NCBI GenBank assembly: GCA_015180985.1
Contig: CP054185.1
Location: 1,977,001 to 2,041,000 of the forward strand
Length of the DNA: 64,000 nt
Direction of reading: 5' to 3'
From: Flammeovirgaceae bacterium
GTDB taxonomy: Bacteria; Bacteroidota; Bacteroidia; Cytophagales; Cyclobacteriaceae
The translations under genes were made by a program, and so were the position numbers. The notes under the pieces are model-generated. The model saw nothing but the letters and a program-made list of their open reading frames with translations, was not told the DNA's origin and did no database searches. Each line of letters opens with the position of its first letter. The first letter of the stretch is position 1. Positions 51,412 to 60,322 of the stretch are shown here, one piece after another.

Positions 51412-52767
51412 ATGAAGAAGTTATTGATTGCGCTAACTGGATTTTGTAGCACGCTGGCGCTGCTGGCCCAACCAACTCCTCTAAAACTCACATTTAAAGA
51501 GGCTGTAAAGATTGGCCTGGAAAGAAACCCTTCGCTTAACCAGGAAAAAAATAACCTGGTAACCTCAACCGTAACCAAAACCAGTAGTTTGCTGCAGTTA
51601 ACACCCCAGGTTAATATCACCGGTAATGCCGGCCGAAATGACGGTAACTCATTCAACCAGCAACAAGGAGAGGTGATTAATGGTGTATTGGATTTTATCG
51701 GAGCTAATATTAACGCAAGTATGCCGTTATTCAACGGGCTTAATAATGTCAATACCTACCGGCAATCGGTTAACCAACTGGATGCCCAGTCGCAGTTGGT
51801 GCATCGTACCAGCCAGGATGTCATCCGCAACGTAGCCGCCCAATACCTCACCTGCCTGTTGGACCAGCAACTGCTGGCTATTCAGGAACGTAATTTAGAA
51901 ACCCAGCAAAAACAATACGACCAGATTAAAGAACAGGTTGCTGCCGGAAGCCGGGCCGAAGTGGATTTGTATAATCAGGAGTTCCAGGTAAAAAATGCCC
52001 GGTTGCTTGTTTTGCGTGCTGCAAACACCTTGCGCAACGACATGATCGTACTGGCGCAGACCATCCAGCTTGATCCATCCGTACCCTTTGAATTAGCAGA
52101 GCCCGAATGGGATTTTAATGTGGTAATGGAAGACCTTGAATTGACTGCTATGTATGCCACGGCTGTTGAAAGGCGGGGTGATCTCGCCTCTGCCCGATTT
52201 AATGAGAAGGCCTCTCAGTTGGGTTATCAGGCAGTAAAAGGAACTTATTTTCCGCGTATATCTTTATTTGCCCAATATGGATCCCGCTATAATTATGTGC
52301 ATCCATCCGAAGGCTTTAACCCGGATAACCGAACATTTGAACAGCAGTTCTTTGAAGATAATCTTCAACTAACCTATGGCATGTCATTCACTATACCTAT
52401 TTACGGAGGATTCAATACCCGCTCAACAGTTGTTCGTAACAAAATGGCATACCACAATGCAAAACTTAATGCCGATAATACTGAATTGACTGTAAAAAGT
52501 GATGTTCAGCGGGCCTATCAGAATTACTACGATGTGCGAACCGGGTTTGAGGCTGCAACGGCACAACTTAAAGCCGCTGAACTTACGTTCAGCCTGGAGC
52601 AGGAGCGCTACAACCTGGGTATTACCGACATTGTTTCGCTTACACAGGCTAACCAAAACTATTTCCGGGCCCAGGCCGACTATGCCAGTGCCAAGTACAC
52701 CCTGTTGTTCCAGAAGATATTAATTAATTACGCCACCGGAACGCTGAAGTTTGAGGATATACCCTGA
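51412..52767 (+). CDS. TolC-family outer-membrane efflux protein
   Basis: This 451-residue outer-membrane factor trimerises to form an export channel. It has a signal peptide ending near LLAQ and two homologous halves rich in long helices, such as LLAIQERNLETQQKQYDQIK and LKAAELTFSLEQERYNLG. It starts 4 bases after the ATPase stop; an earlier ATG at 51400 would overlap the ATPase. The periplasmic adaptor and permease normally found with such a pair are not encoded here. Confidence 0.9.
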   Translation: MKKLLIALTGFCSTLALLAQPTPLKLTFKEAVKIGLERNPSLNQEKNNLVTSTVTKTSSLLQLTPQVNITGNAGRNDGNSFNQQQGEVINGVLDFIGANINASMPLFNGLNNVNTYRQSVNQLDAQSQLVHRTSQDVIRNVAAQYLTCLLDQQLLAIQERNLETQQKQYDQIKEQVAAGSRAEVDLYNQEFQVKNARLLVLRAANTLRNDMIVLAQTIQLDPSVPFELAEPEWDFNVVMEDLELTAMYATAVERRGDLASARFNEKASQLGYQAVKGTYFPRISLFAQYGSRYNYVHPSEGFNPDNRTFEQQFFEDNLQLTYGMSFTIPIYGGFNTRSTVVRNKMAYHNAKLNADNTELTVKSDVQRAYQNYYDVRTGFEAATAQLKAAELTFSLEQERYNLGITDIVSLTQANQNYFRAQADYASAKYTLLFQKILINYATGTLKFEDIP

Positions 52768-52851
52768 ACAGCCATGATTTTGAGGTTTTTTACACGATTT
52801 TGAACGGCCAGGCAAAATCAGGCTAACCTTCGTTATTCTGCTTAAAATCAA

Positions 52852-52859
52852 TACCTTTG
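52852..52859 (+). promoter_or_regulatory. -7 promoter box TACCTTTG of rpsA
   Basis: This is a perfect TAnnTTTG match with TTCG 19 bases upstream as a weak -33 element. It implies a leader of about 105 bases before rpsA, containing a CCCCatCC/GGagGGGG hairpin at about 52862-52880. Confidence 0.6.
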
Positions 52860-52970
52860 CAGCCCCATCCGGGTGGAGGGGTCATCAGATAAACCCTGGT
52901 GAATTGTTAAACGTAAAACTTGCGGCTGGCTGGCCCGGCTTCCGCAATGTAACAGGGCAATTTATTTTTT

Positions 52971-54974
52971 ATGGCAAAAGAGAAAGAAAAAAAGAAGGCT
53001 ACCCCTGAAGAGGAGCTCGTTGAAGAGTTAAAAGCCAGCAAAAAGAAAGCAAAGGCCATTGCCGAGATTGATGAAATCGATCCGTTGGAAGAGGCCAAAG
53101 CCTTTAAAAAAGAAGCGGAAGAAATTGATACCGAAGCAATTCCTGTAACTGAACTGAAAAAGGGATTGAAAACCCAGCAAACGCCCGGTGAGTTTGACTG
53201 GGATGCCTTTCAGCGCAAAGGTTTTGGTGAAGGCTATTCTGCCAAAGACCGCCAGGAAATGGAAAAACTTTACTCAGGTACCGTTACCACAGTTAACCGC
53301 GGTGAAGTTGTTAATGGCATTGTGGTGGGCATAAATGATCGCGATGTTATCCTGAATATCGGGTTCAAGTCGGATGGCCTGGTACCCCTTGCTGAATTTA
53401 AGGATCAGCCCGATATAAAAATTGGCGACCAGGTTGAAATTTTTATAGAAGAGCGCGAAGATAAAATGGGTCAACTCATTCTAAGCCGCAGAAAGGCTAA
53501 GCTGGTTAAAGGATGGGAGCGCATACAAAAAGCACTTGACGAAGATCTGGTCATTGAAGGTTTTGTAAAACGCAGAACCAAAGGCGGGTTAATTGTAGAT
53601 GTATATGGTATTGAAGCTTTCTTACCGGGTTCACAAATCGATGTGAAGCCCATCCGCGATTTCGACATCTATGTGAACAAAGCCATGGAGGTTAAGGTGG
53701 TGAAAATCAACTACACCAACGACAACGTGGTGGTTTCGCATAAGGTATTGATTGAAAAAGACCTCGAAGAACAGAAGGTAGCCATCCTGAGCAACCTGGA
53801 GAAAGGCCAGGTGCTGGAAGGAACCATCAAGAACATGACAAACTTCGGAGTATTTATTGACCTGGGCGGTGTGGACGGCCTGTTGCACATTACCGATATA
53901 TCATGGGGCCGAATCAACCATCCTGAAGAGGTGCTTAAACTGGATCAGGTGGTTAAAGTGGTGGTTCTCGACTTCGATGAAGACAAGAAGCGCATCAGCC
54001 TGGGCATGAAACAACTTACCCCGCACCCGTGGGATTCGCTGCCTGCCGATGTACAGGTTGGCTCACGCGTAAAAGGCCGCATTGTAAACGTGGCCGATTA
54101 TGGCGCATTCCTTGAACTGCAACCGGGTGTTGAAGGGCTTATCCACGTAAGTGAAATGAGCTGGTCGCAGCACCTGCGCAATCCGCAGGACTTTATGAAA
54201 GTAGGAGATGAGGTTGAGGCCGTAGTATTAACCATCGATCGCGAAGAGCGCAAAATGTCGCTGGGCATTAAACAACTCAGCGAAGACCCATGGACCCGTC
54301 AGGATGTATTAACCAAATACGCTATCGGCACCCGTCATGAAGGCATTGTGCGTAACCTCACTAACTTCGGCTTATTTATTGAACTGGAAGAAGGAATTGA
54401 TGGATTGGTTCACGTATCAGACCTGAGCTGGACCAAGAAGATTAAGCATCCTTCGGAGTTTATTAAAGTGGGAGAGAAGATGCAGGTTGTGGTGCTTGAA
54501 CTGGATGCGGCAAACCGCAGGCTGGCCTTGAGCCACAAGCACCTTGAAGAAAATCCCTGGGATACCTTCGAGACCATCTTTACGGTTGGGTCTGTTCATA
54601 AGTGTACTATCATCAGCAAAAATGATAAGGGTGCAATTCTTGAACTCCCCTATGGTATTGAAGGATTCTGTGCGTTGAAAAACCTGGCTAAAGAGGATGG
54701 CTCCAAGGCCGAGGTAGGCGATTCGCTTGACTTTAAGGTTCTTGAGTTTTCGAAAGAAGATCGCAGAATTGTACTTTCGCACAAGGCCGTATATTCAACT
54801 GCCGAGGAAGATAAAGCACCCGCCAAGAAAGGCGCAGCCAAGTCAGCACCGAAAGGTAAAACGATTGATAAGATCAACCAGGAAGTTGAAAAGTCAACCC
54901 TGGGCGACCTGGAAGCGTTAAGTGCTTTGAAGAGCAAAATGAATGCACCGAAAGGTGAAGATAAAGCGGAGTAA
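52971..54974 (+). CDS. rpsA: 30S ribosomal protein S1
   Basis: This 667-residue protein binds mRNA on the small ribosomal subunit. Six S1 (OB-fold) domains follow one another from about residue 105 to 605. The last four are the most regular, with motifs such as NFGVFIDL, GLLHITDISWG and GLVHVSDLSW. The first 100 residues are an unusually long charged Lys/Glu extension, and the last 60 are Lys/Ala-rich. The gene lacks a clear Shine-Dalgarno; an A/T-rich stretch precedes the ATG, as is usual in this phylum. It ends at a strong UUCG terminator. Confidence 0.96.
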   Translation: MAKEKEKKKATPEEELVEELKASKKKAKAIAEIDEIDPLEEAKAFKKEAEEIDTEAIPVTELKKGLKTQQTPGEFDWDAFQRKGFGEGYSAKDRQEMEKLYSGTVTTVNRGEVVNGIVVGINDRDVILNIGFKSDGLVPLAEFKDQPDIKIGDQVEIFIEEREDKMGQLILSRRKAKLVKGWERIQKALDEDLVIEGFVKRRTKGGLIVDVYGIEAFLPGSQIDVKPIRDFDIYVNKAMEVKVVKINYTNDNVVVSHKVLIEKDLEEQKVAILSNLEKGQVLEGTIKNMTNFGVFIDLGGVDGLLHITDISWGRINHPEEVLKLDQVVKVVVLDFDEDKKRISLGMKQLTPHPWDSLPADVQVGSRVKGRIVNVADYGAFLELQPGVEGLIHVSEMSWSQHLRNPQDFMKVGDEVEAVVLTIDREERKMSLGIKQLSEDPWTRQDVLTKYAIGTRHEGIVRNLTNFGLFIELEEGIDGLVHVSDLSWTKKIKHPSEFIKVGEKMQVVVLELDAANRRLALSHKHLEENPWDTFETIFTVGSVHKCTIISKNDKGAILELPYGIEGFCALKNLAKEDGSKAEVGDSLDFKVLEFSKEDRRIVLSHKAVYSTAEEDKAPAKKGAAKSAPKGKTIDKINQEVEKSTLGDLEALSALKSKMNAPKGEDKAE

Positions 54975-54991
54975 CTTTTTGAATCCGAATC

Positions 54992-55021
54992 AAAAGGTGG
55001 CTTCGGCCACCTTTTGTTTTT
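54992..55021 (+). terminator. Intrinsic terminator after rpsA
   Basis: AAAAGGTGGC, a TTCG tetraloop and GCCACCTTTT form a perfect 10-bp stem, followed by GTTTTTT. It starts 18 bases after the rpsA stop. Confidence 0.92.
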
Positions 55022-55049
55022 TGGTTCATCCATGAATTTTATAGTTTTG
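55020..55049 (+). promoter_or_regulatory. Housekeeping promoter of tRNA-Cys
   Basis: The -33 TTTG (55020-55023) and -7 TAGTTTTG (55042-55049) are both perfect and separated by 18 bases. The -33 element overlaps the T-tract of the rpsA terminator. The -7 box ends 12 bases before the tRNA. Confidence 0.75.
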
Positions 55050-55061
55050 CTCAACTTCTAA

Positions 55062-55132
55062 GGTTCCGTGGCCGAGTGGCTAGGCTGAGCTCTGCAAAAG
55101 CTCCTACAGCGGTTCGAATCCGCTCGGAACCT
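55062..55132 (+). tRNA. tRNA-Cys (anticodon GCA)
   Basis: This is a 71-base cloverleaf. The acceptor stem GGTTCCG/CGGAACC is fully paired. The D arm is a short GCC/GGC, the anticodon loop CTGCAAA gives GCA, and the T arm AGCGG-TTCGAAT-CCGCT is perfect. The discriminator is U and no CCA is encoded. A 12-bp palindrome ATCAGCGCTGAT follows 5 bases later and may help to end the transcript. Confidence 0.95.
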
Positions 55133-55243
55133 CACCATCAGCGCTGATTGGTTACAGCTACTGATGTTGCTTTTTCACTATTAATAAAATATCGGACTTG
55201 ATCCATGCGACAGGTACCCGTTATGCATCAGGCAGTATGCGAG

Positions 55244-55330
55244 CCCGTTCAACCGAAAGGTTTAACGCGGCTTGTCTTCCATCCATACACTGCACTAACC
55301 GGGTATCGGCTCACCTCACTAAAACCCGGT
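55244..55330 (+). promoter_or_regulatory. Structured leader of the pantothenate operon
   Basis: Two hairpins precede panB. The first (55244-55270) has a 10-bp stem with one mismatch, one bulge and a GAAA tetraloop. The second pairs ACCGGGT (55298-55304) with ACCCGGT (55324-55330) and ends 4 bases before the ATG. No known riboswitch was recognised. Confidence 0.4.
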
Positions 55331-55334
55331 AACG

Positions 55335-56123
55335 ATGACCAACATGCTTGACTTTAAAAAAAAGAAACAATCGGGCAGCCCCATTACGGTAGTAACCTGC
55401 TACGATTACGGGTCGGCACGGATAATCAGTGAAACCAGTATTGATGCTGTTTTGGTTGGCGACAGTGTTGCGATGGTTGTACATGGATTTCCATCTACGG
55501 TACATGCCGAAGTGGATATGATGGCCTATCATACGGCAGCCGTACACCGGGGTTTAACCGGAAAATTTCTTATTGCCGACTTACCCTTTTTGGCTCATCG
55601 TAAAGGAATACGCTACCTGATGCAGAGTATTGATAAGCTGATGAAGGCCGGGGCGCAGGCCGTTAAGATTGAGGGCGCAGATGGCATGCTTGATACCATT
55701 GAATACGTGGTGAAGTCGGGCATACCGGTTATGGGGCACCTGGGGCTTACCCCGCAGTCGTACCACCAGCTTGGCGGATTTCGCCTGCAGGGCGCAGAGG
55801 AGGTGTCGGCTAAGCAAATGGAATGGTATGCAAAGAAACTGGAAGATGCCGGAGTATTTTCGTTGGTTCTTGAAATGGTTCCGGCTGCACTAGCCGCAAG
55901 AATTACCAATACCCTATCGGTACCCACCATTGGTATCGGTGCCGGCCCACACACCAGCGGTCAGGTACTGGTGTGCCAGGATTTGTTAGGCCTTACAAAG
56001 AATTTTGAACCAAAGTTTTTGAAGAAATACCTTAATGGATTTGAATTACTAAAGGGAGCCTTGCAACAATTTGATGAGGAGGTTAAACAGAAACGGTTTC
56101 CGACCGACCAACACAGCTACTGA
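55335..56123 (+). CDS. panB: 3-methyl-2-oxobutanoate hydroxymethyltransferase (ketopantoate synthesis)
   Basis: This 262-residue enzyme transfers a hydroxymethyl group from 5,10-methylene-tetrahydrofolate to 2-oxoisovalerate, giving ketopantoate. The TIM-barrel metal and substrate residues lie in TCYDYGSAR, VLVGDSV, KIEGAD, PVMGHLGLTPQ and GIGAGP. It is the first step of pantothenate synthesis. Its TGA overlaps the panC ATG by one base. It is preceded by a structured leader. A later ATG at 55344 is possible. Confidence 0.96.
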   Translation: MTNMLDFKKKKQSGSPITVVTCYDYGSARIISETSIDAVLVGDSVAMVVHGFPSTVHAEVDMMAYHTAAVHRGLTGKFLIADLPFLAHRKGIRYLMQSIDKLMKAGAQAVKIEGADGMLDTIEYVVKSGIPVMGHLGLTPQSYHQLGGFRLQGAEEVSAKQMEWYAKKLEDAGVFSLVLEMVPAALAARITNTLSVPTIGIGAGPHTSGQVLVCQDLLGLTKNFEPKFLKKYLNGFELLKGALQQFDEEVKQKRFPTDQHSY

Positions 56124-56899
56124 TGACACGCATAATCCGCAAAATTGATGATTGGATAAACCTCAGGAGCCGGATGTCCGACTCGGATACATTAGGGTTT
56201 GTGCCCACAATGGGCGCTTTACATGCGGGCCATGCCAGTTTGATTAGCCGTTCCATCAGTGAAAATCGTAATACCGTAGTAAGTATCTTCGTAAATCCCA
56301 CCCAGTTCAATAACCCGGACGATTTAAAAAAATACCCCCGCACTGAAGCGGATGACATTGATCTGCTTGAAAAACTACAGGTTGATTATGCTTTTATACC
56401 AGATTATCGGTCAATCTATCCTGATGATTTTCATTATAAGGTAACTGAAAACAATCTAAGCCTGGCGATGGAAGGTACCGGCCGGCCCGGCCACTTTGAT
56501 GGGGTGCTTACGGTAGTCATGAAATTATTAAACATTATCCGGCCTACACGCAGTTACTTTGGTGAAAAGGATTATCAGCAGTATATGCTTGTAAAAAAAA
56601 TGAGCGAAGCATTCTTTATGAATGTGGAGGTCATTCCATGCCCCACCGTACGCGACAGCGATGGCCTGGCGCTGAGCTCGCGCAATGCGCTGTTAAGTAA
56701 GACGGATCGACTACGCGCCCCGATCTTTGCCCGGCTGCTTCAATCGGGTAAGCCGGTTGAACAGATAAAAGCTGAACTGGAGCAATCGGGCTTTACCGTT
56801 GACTACATTACCGATTTTGATGGGAGGCGATACGGTGCAGTGTACCTGGGCGGTGTAAGGCTTATAGATAATATTGAGTTAAACCAAAATATAGTATGA
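56123..56899 (+). CDS. panC: Pantothenate synthetase
   Basis: This 258-residue enzyme joins pantoate and beta-alanine using ATP. The nucleotidyl-transferase H-x-G-H motif is H34-A-G-H37 in MGALHAGH, and RDSDGLALSSRN carries the KMSKS-like and pantoate contacts. It is slightly shorter than the about 280 residues usual for the family, at the C-terminal end. It is coupled to panB (TGATG) and to coaX (ATGA). Confidence 0.96.
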   Translation: MTRIIRKIDDWINLRSRMSDSDTLGFVPTMGALHAGHASLISRSISENRNTVVSIFVNPTQFNNPDDLKKYPRTEADDIDLLEKLQVDYAFIPDYRSIYPDDFHYKVTENNLSLAMEGTGRPGHFDGVLTVVMKLLNIIRPTRSYFGEKDYQQYMLVKKMSEAFFMNVEVIPCPTVRDSDGLALSSRNALLSKTDRLRAPIFARLLQSGKPVEQIKAELEQSGFTVDYITDFDGRRYGAVYLGGVRLIDNIELNQNIV

Positions 56900-57678
56900 T
56901 ACTCTGTTTAGATGCCGGCAACACCACCATTCATGGCGGTGTATTTACCGGCAATAAATTGGTTACACAGTTCCGTAAGATGTCAAAGCAGCAGTTTTCT
57001 GCCGATGAGGCCGGACTTTTTTTTAAAGCGGCCCTGAAAGAAAATCAGGTCGTTATCAGTCAGATAACCGGTATTTCTATTTGCAGTGTTGTACCCAGCA
57101 TTAACCACTCGTTACGCGGGGCCTGCCAGCGGTATCTGGGCATTGATCCGTTTTTTCTGAAACCGGGCGTAAAAACAGGGCTGCGTATTAAATACCGGAA
57201 CCCGCTGGAAGTGGGGGCTGATCGCATAGCCAACGCTATTGCCGGTGTAACCCAATATCCTGATCGTAACCTGGTAATAATTGATTTCGGCACCGCTACC
57301 ACCTTTTGTGTTATCAGTAAAGAGAAAGATTATATGGGTGGTATTATTGTTCCGGGTGTTCGCATATCCATGGAAGCACTCGAACGAGAGACCGCCCAAC
57401 TGCCGGTGGTGGAGATTGTTGCTGTGGATTCCATCGTAGGTCGCTCTACGGTTGAAAGCATTCAATCAGGCTTATACCACGGTCAGGTAGGCATGGTAAA
57501 GGAACTGTTGCGGGGAATTACCAATGAGGCTTTTGGAGGAGAAAAACCCTTGGTGATTGGTACCGGGGGTTTTTCACGCCTTTTTGAAAATGCCGGATTG
57601 TTTGATCAGCTCAATCCAACCCTGGTGCTGGAGGGGTTGAATATTGCTTATACCTTAAATTTTAAAACAGAAGTGTGA
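56896..57678 (+). CDS. coaX: Type III pantothenate kinase
   Basis: This 260-residue kinase phosphorylates pantothenate, the first step from pantothenate to CoA. The family motifs are D-A-G-N-T near residue 6, GADRIANAIAG and IDFGTATT. Type III enzymes need a monovalent cation and are not inhibited by CoA. It overlaps panC by 4 bases and panD by one, so this step is cotranscribed with pantothenate synthesis. Confidence 0.95.
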   Translation: MILCLDAGNTTIHGGVFTGNKLVTQFRKMSKQQFSADEAGLFFKAALKENQVVISQITGISICSVVPSINHSLRGACQRYLGIDPFFLKPGVKTGLRIKYRNPLEVGADRIANAIAGVTQYPDRNLVIIDFGTATTFCVISKEKDYMGGIIVPGVRISMEALERETAQLPVVEIVAVDSIVGRSTVESIQSGLYHGQVGMVKELLRGITNEAFGGEKPLVIGTGGFSRLFENAGLFDQLNPTLVLEGLNIAYTLNFKTEV

Positions 57679-58040
57679 TGATGCGTACCATGCTGAAATC
57701 CAAAATCCACCGGGCAGTAGTTACCGGTTCGGATTTGAATTACGAAGGTTCGATTGCCATTGATACTGAGTTATGTAAAGCAGCCGACATGCTGGAGTTT
57801 GAGAAAGTGGAAATTTATAACATCAACAACGGTGCGCGTTTTTCAACTTATGTGATACCGGGCAGGCGGGGAGAAATAAGCTTAAATGGTGCTGCCGCCC
57901 GCATGGTTCAGCCGGGCGACTTGATTATAATCGCCAGTTACGTTAACCTGCCGGATGACGTGGCAAAGAAAATAACGCCCAAAATTGTTATGGTTGACGA
58001 ATCAAACACTCTCTTGCCGGAGCCGGTAAGCGTGCCGTAG
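57678..58040 (+). CDS. panD: Aspartate 1-decarboxylase
   Basis: This 120-residue pyruvoyl enzyme makes beta-alanine from aspartate. It self-cleaves at Gly24-Ser25 in YEGSIAID to form the pyruvoyl group. Starting at ATG 57678 places this site at exactly the residue number found in the well-studied E. coli enzyme. A GTG 3 bases earlier and an ATG 3 bases later are alternatives. It closes the panB-panC-coaX-panD operon. Confidence 0.96.
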   Translation: MMRTMLKSKIHRAVVTGSDLNYEGSIAIDTELCKAADMLEFEKVEIYNINNGARFSTYVIPGRRGEISLNGAAARMVQPGDLIIIASYVNLPDDVAKKITPKIVMVDESNTLLPEPVSVP

Positions 58041-58068
58041 AAGTCGCGCTAAACTGAATTTAGAACAA

Positions 58069-59067
58069 TTATTTCTTTATCCGCATGTAGGTCGTTCCGG
58101 GTATGCTGATGGCGTTAAGGTTTTTGTCTTCAACCAGCGGGGGCACATAAAATGCATCTTTATCCACGCGACCTTCCTGTACCGCTACAGCGGTTTGAAT
58201 GATATTCATGCCCATTGCACTTCGTACGACCTGTAAAGGCAAGCTGCCCGACATTTTCAGGAATTCGGCAAAACCTTCGCTGGTGTGTTGTGCGTATAAT
58301 GCAGGGTTAACTTTAGCCTGGGTTTCGTTGTAGTAATAATCAACTTGCCCGAGTTTCCACTTCATCCGGATGAGTTTGCAAGGTAATCCCATAATGGTTA
58401 CAGCGGTATCAACCAGTGTAATTACGGGCTTATCAGCAGCACCGCTCAGGTCGAGATCCACGGCTTTCTGAACGGAACAAATATCATTACCGCTTAACTG
58501 GAAGGTATAGATAATGTTATCATCCGGATCATAAACTTTTGTGGTTTGAATTTTATTGTTTCCGTATTGGGCATAACTGCCCAGGCGGTAATTAACCCAC
58601 AGCGTATCGAACCAGTTACCATCGCTGTTCATTTTCTCCATGAGCATTTCTTTGCTAATACCCATTTTTTTAAACGACCCTCCAATTTCAAAATCCTGGA
58701 TGTACGTTATTATTCCCTGAAAACTGGTGTTGGCTTCGTTGTCTTCCAGTTCACTATTTCGTGCGAAGACAGTTTTACTTACATCGGGGCACTGCTGAAA
58801 AACAACTTTCCAGAGGTTTTCTACTTCAGCCTGCGTGGCTTTATCAATGTCAATCACTTTTTTCTTCTTTAGTTCTTTCTGGTGTTTTTTACCCGCATTC
58901 AGAAAACAGTTCCCCATTTCTTCGCCAAGCGCTTCACTGCTGGTGTATGTGTCAAGTTTAAGATTTTTGAAACAGGCACAAACATCATTGGCAAATGCAA
59001 CAGTAATATCTTGGGCGAATACCGGTGAGCAGAAGGTAAGAATCAATAAGGTGACAGGGGTCTTCAT
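58069..59067 (-). CDS. Exported protein of unknown function
   Basis: This 332-residue protein has a signal peptide ending near VFAQD. The N-terminal part has a Cys pattern (ANDVCACFKNLK, then GNCFLNAG and QQCPDV) with helical character and a Lys-rich stretch (KELKKKKVIDID). The rest has strand-like segments such as VAVQEGRVDKDAF. It resembles other secreted Bacteroidetes proteins of no known family. It starts at ATG with TATCTTTA upstream. Confidence 0.65.
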   Translation of the reverse strand: MKTPVTLLILTFCSPVFAQDITVAFANDVCACFKNLKLDTYTSSEALGEEMGNCFLNAGKKHQKELKKKKVIDIDKATQAEVENLWKVVFQQCPDVSKTVFARNSELEDNEANTSFQGIITYIQDFEIGGSFKKMGISKEMLMEKMNSDGNWFDTLWVNYRLGSYAQYGNNKIQTTKVYDPDDNIIYTFQLSGNDICSVQKAVDLDLSGAADKPVITLVDTAVTIMGLPCKLIRMKWKLGQVDYYYNETQAKVNPALYAQHTSEGFAEFLKMSGSLPLQVVRSAMGMNIIQTAVAVQEGRVDKDAFYVPPLVEDKNLNAISIPGTTYMRIKK

Positions 59068-59122
59068 CGGACTGATAGGTTAGGTTTGTAAATTAAAGAT
59101 AGGACTTTTGCTCTGAATAGCA

Positions 59123-60313
59123 TTACATCCGGTTAATCAAAAAGAATGGCGGAATTTTGATTTTGCCTGTCATTATCAGGCTCACCATTTCGCCAAGGGC
59201 CGGCCCGTGTTTAAAGCCATGTCCTGAGCCCCCGCCCAGAAAAAACAGGTTACTCGCTTGGGCGTGTGAGTCAAAAAGAAAATTTCCGTCAGGGGAGTTT
59301 TCATAAGGGCAAACACGGTTTTCAATAAGTGGGGCGCTGGCTAATCCGGGAAAGCGGTGGGTGATAAATTTTCTGGCCTTTTCCAGTACCGTTGTGTTAA
59401 CTGTGCGGTCGCCTGTTGACGGGTGAAAGGGTTCGCCACGTTCGTCCACACCAATTTTAAAGCCCCGGTAGTTGTTGCCGGGTATGCCGTAGTAAAAGTT
59501 TTTTCCGTCCACATCTACCCACACAGGGAGTGAATCGAACTGATCAGCGAGGGCTGCAGGTACTCCCAGATAGTAAACTTCTTGTTTGGTGCAGGATAGA
59601 TGATGACCAAGAATTTCAGGAAACAGATAGCCAAGCCATGAGCCGCAGGCAAAAATAAATCGGTCGGCCGTGAGTGTGTTGCCATTAGCCTGGAGTATAT
59701 TTTCCAGTCTGCCGTTTAGCATTTTACCGGGTTGCACTACGGATTGGAGGTACTGTCCTCCTTCATTAAGAAAAGCCCTGAAAACAGCCTGGCACGCATC
59801 GCGGGCACGCAGGCAACCTCCGTACGGATCAAAGTAGGCATGGTGCAGATCACCGGTATTGATGATGGGGTATCGCTTTTTAAGTTCATCGGTGCTTAGC
59901 TTCTCATACTCCATACCGTGAGTTTTTGCAAAGGGTATGGAGGCATCCACCAGGGGTGTGTGCTCATTATAACATAGCCACAGCACGCCTTTATTCTGAA
60001 ATAACTTTGTTTTCCATTGTTGCTCGTGTTCTTTCCACAGTTGCAGTGCCCGTACATTCAGGTTGAAGTAGAATTGGTTTGCTCCGTAGGTTGATCGGAT
60101 TACCCGTGTTTCATCGCCCGAGCTGGAGCGTGAGTTGCCAGGGCCCCAGGCATCTACTAAGGTTACATCATACCCTGCGCGAAGCAGGTACAGGGCGGTC
60201 CACCCGCCAAATGCTCCTGCACCAATTACCACAACACGGCTGCCCTTTTTTAGTGGTTCAATGGCTTTGCCTTCGGTATGGCTGTGTACAGGCGCAAAGG
60301 TGTTGGTGCTCAT
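59123..60313 (-). CDS. FAD-dependent oxidoreductase (DAO/sarcosine-oxidase-like)
   Basis: This 396-residue flavoenzyme has an N-terminal Rossmann motif GAGAFG at 31-36. It is of the D-amino-acid-oxidase/monomeric sarcosine oxidase type (about 390 residues in the family). HGMEYEKLSTDELKKRYP and the C-terminal GGGSGHGFKHGPALGE fit that family, the latter contacting FAD. A C-terminal Cys in ENRVCPYENSPDG may form the covalent flavin link known in sarcosine oxidase. It begins 9 bases after pyrE. Substrate unknown. Confidence 0.87.
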   Translation of the reverse strand: MSTNTFAPVHSHTEGKAIEPLKKGSRVVVIGAGAFGGWTALYLLRAGYDVTLVDAWGPGNSRSSSGDETRVIRSTYGANQFYFNLNVRALQLWKEHEQQWKTKLFQNKGVLWLCYNEHTPLVDASIPFAKTHGMEYEKLSTDELKKRYPIINTGDLHHAYFDPYGGCLRARDACQAVFRAFLNEGGQYLQSVVQPGKMLNGRLENILQANGNTLTADRFIFACGSWLGYLFPEILGHHLSCTKQEVYYLGVPAALADQFDSLPVWVDVDGKNFYYGIPGNNYRGFKIGVDERGEPFHPSTGDRTVNTTVLEKARKFITHRFPGLASAPLIENRVCPYENSPDGNFLFDSHAQASNLFFLGGGSGHGFKHGPALGEMVSLIMTGKIKIPPFFLINRM

Positions 60314-60322
60314 GGTTTAAGG

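Noticed and set aside
55223-55351. A 42-codon open frame before panB
   Set aside because: It overlaps the hairpin leader and the panB start, has no helix or family feature, and its stop falls within panB. A leader peptide cannot be excluded but is not supported.
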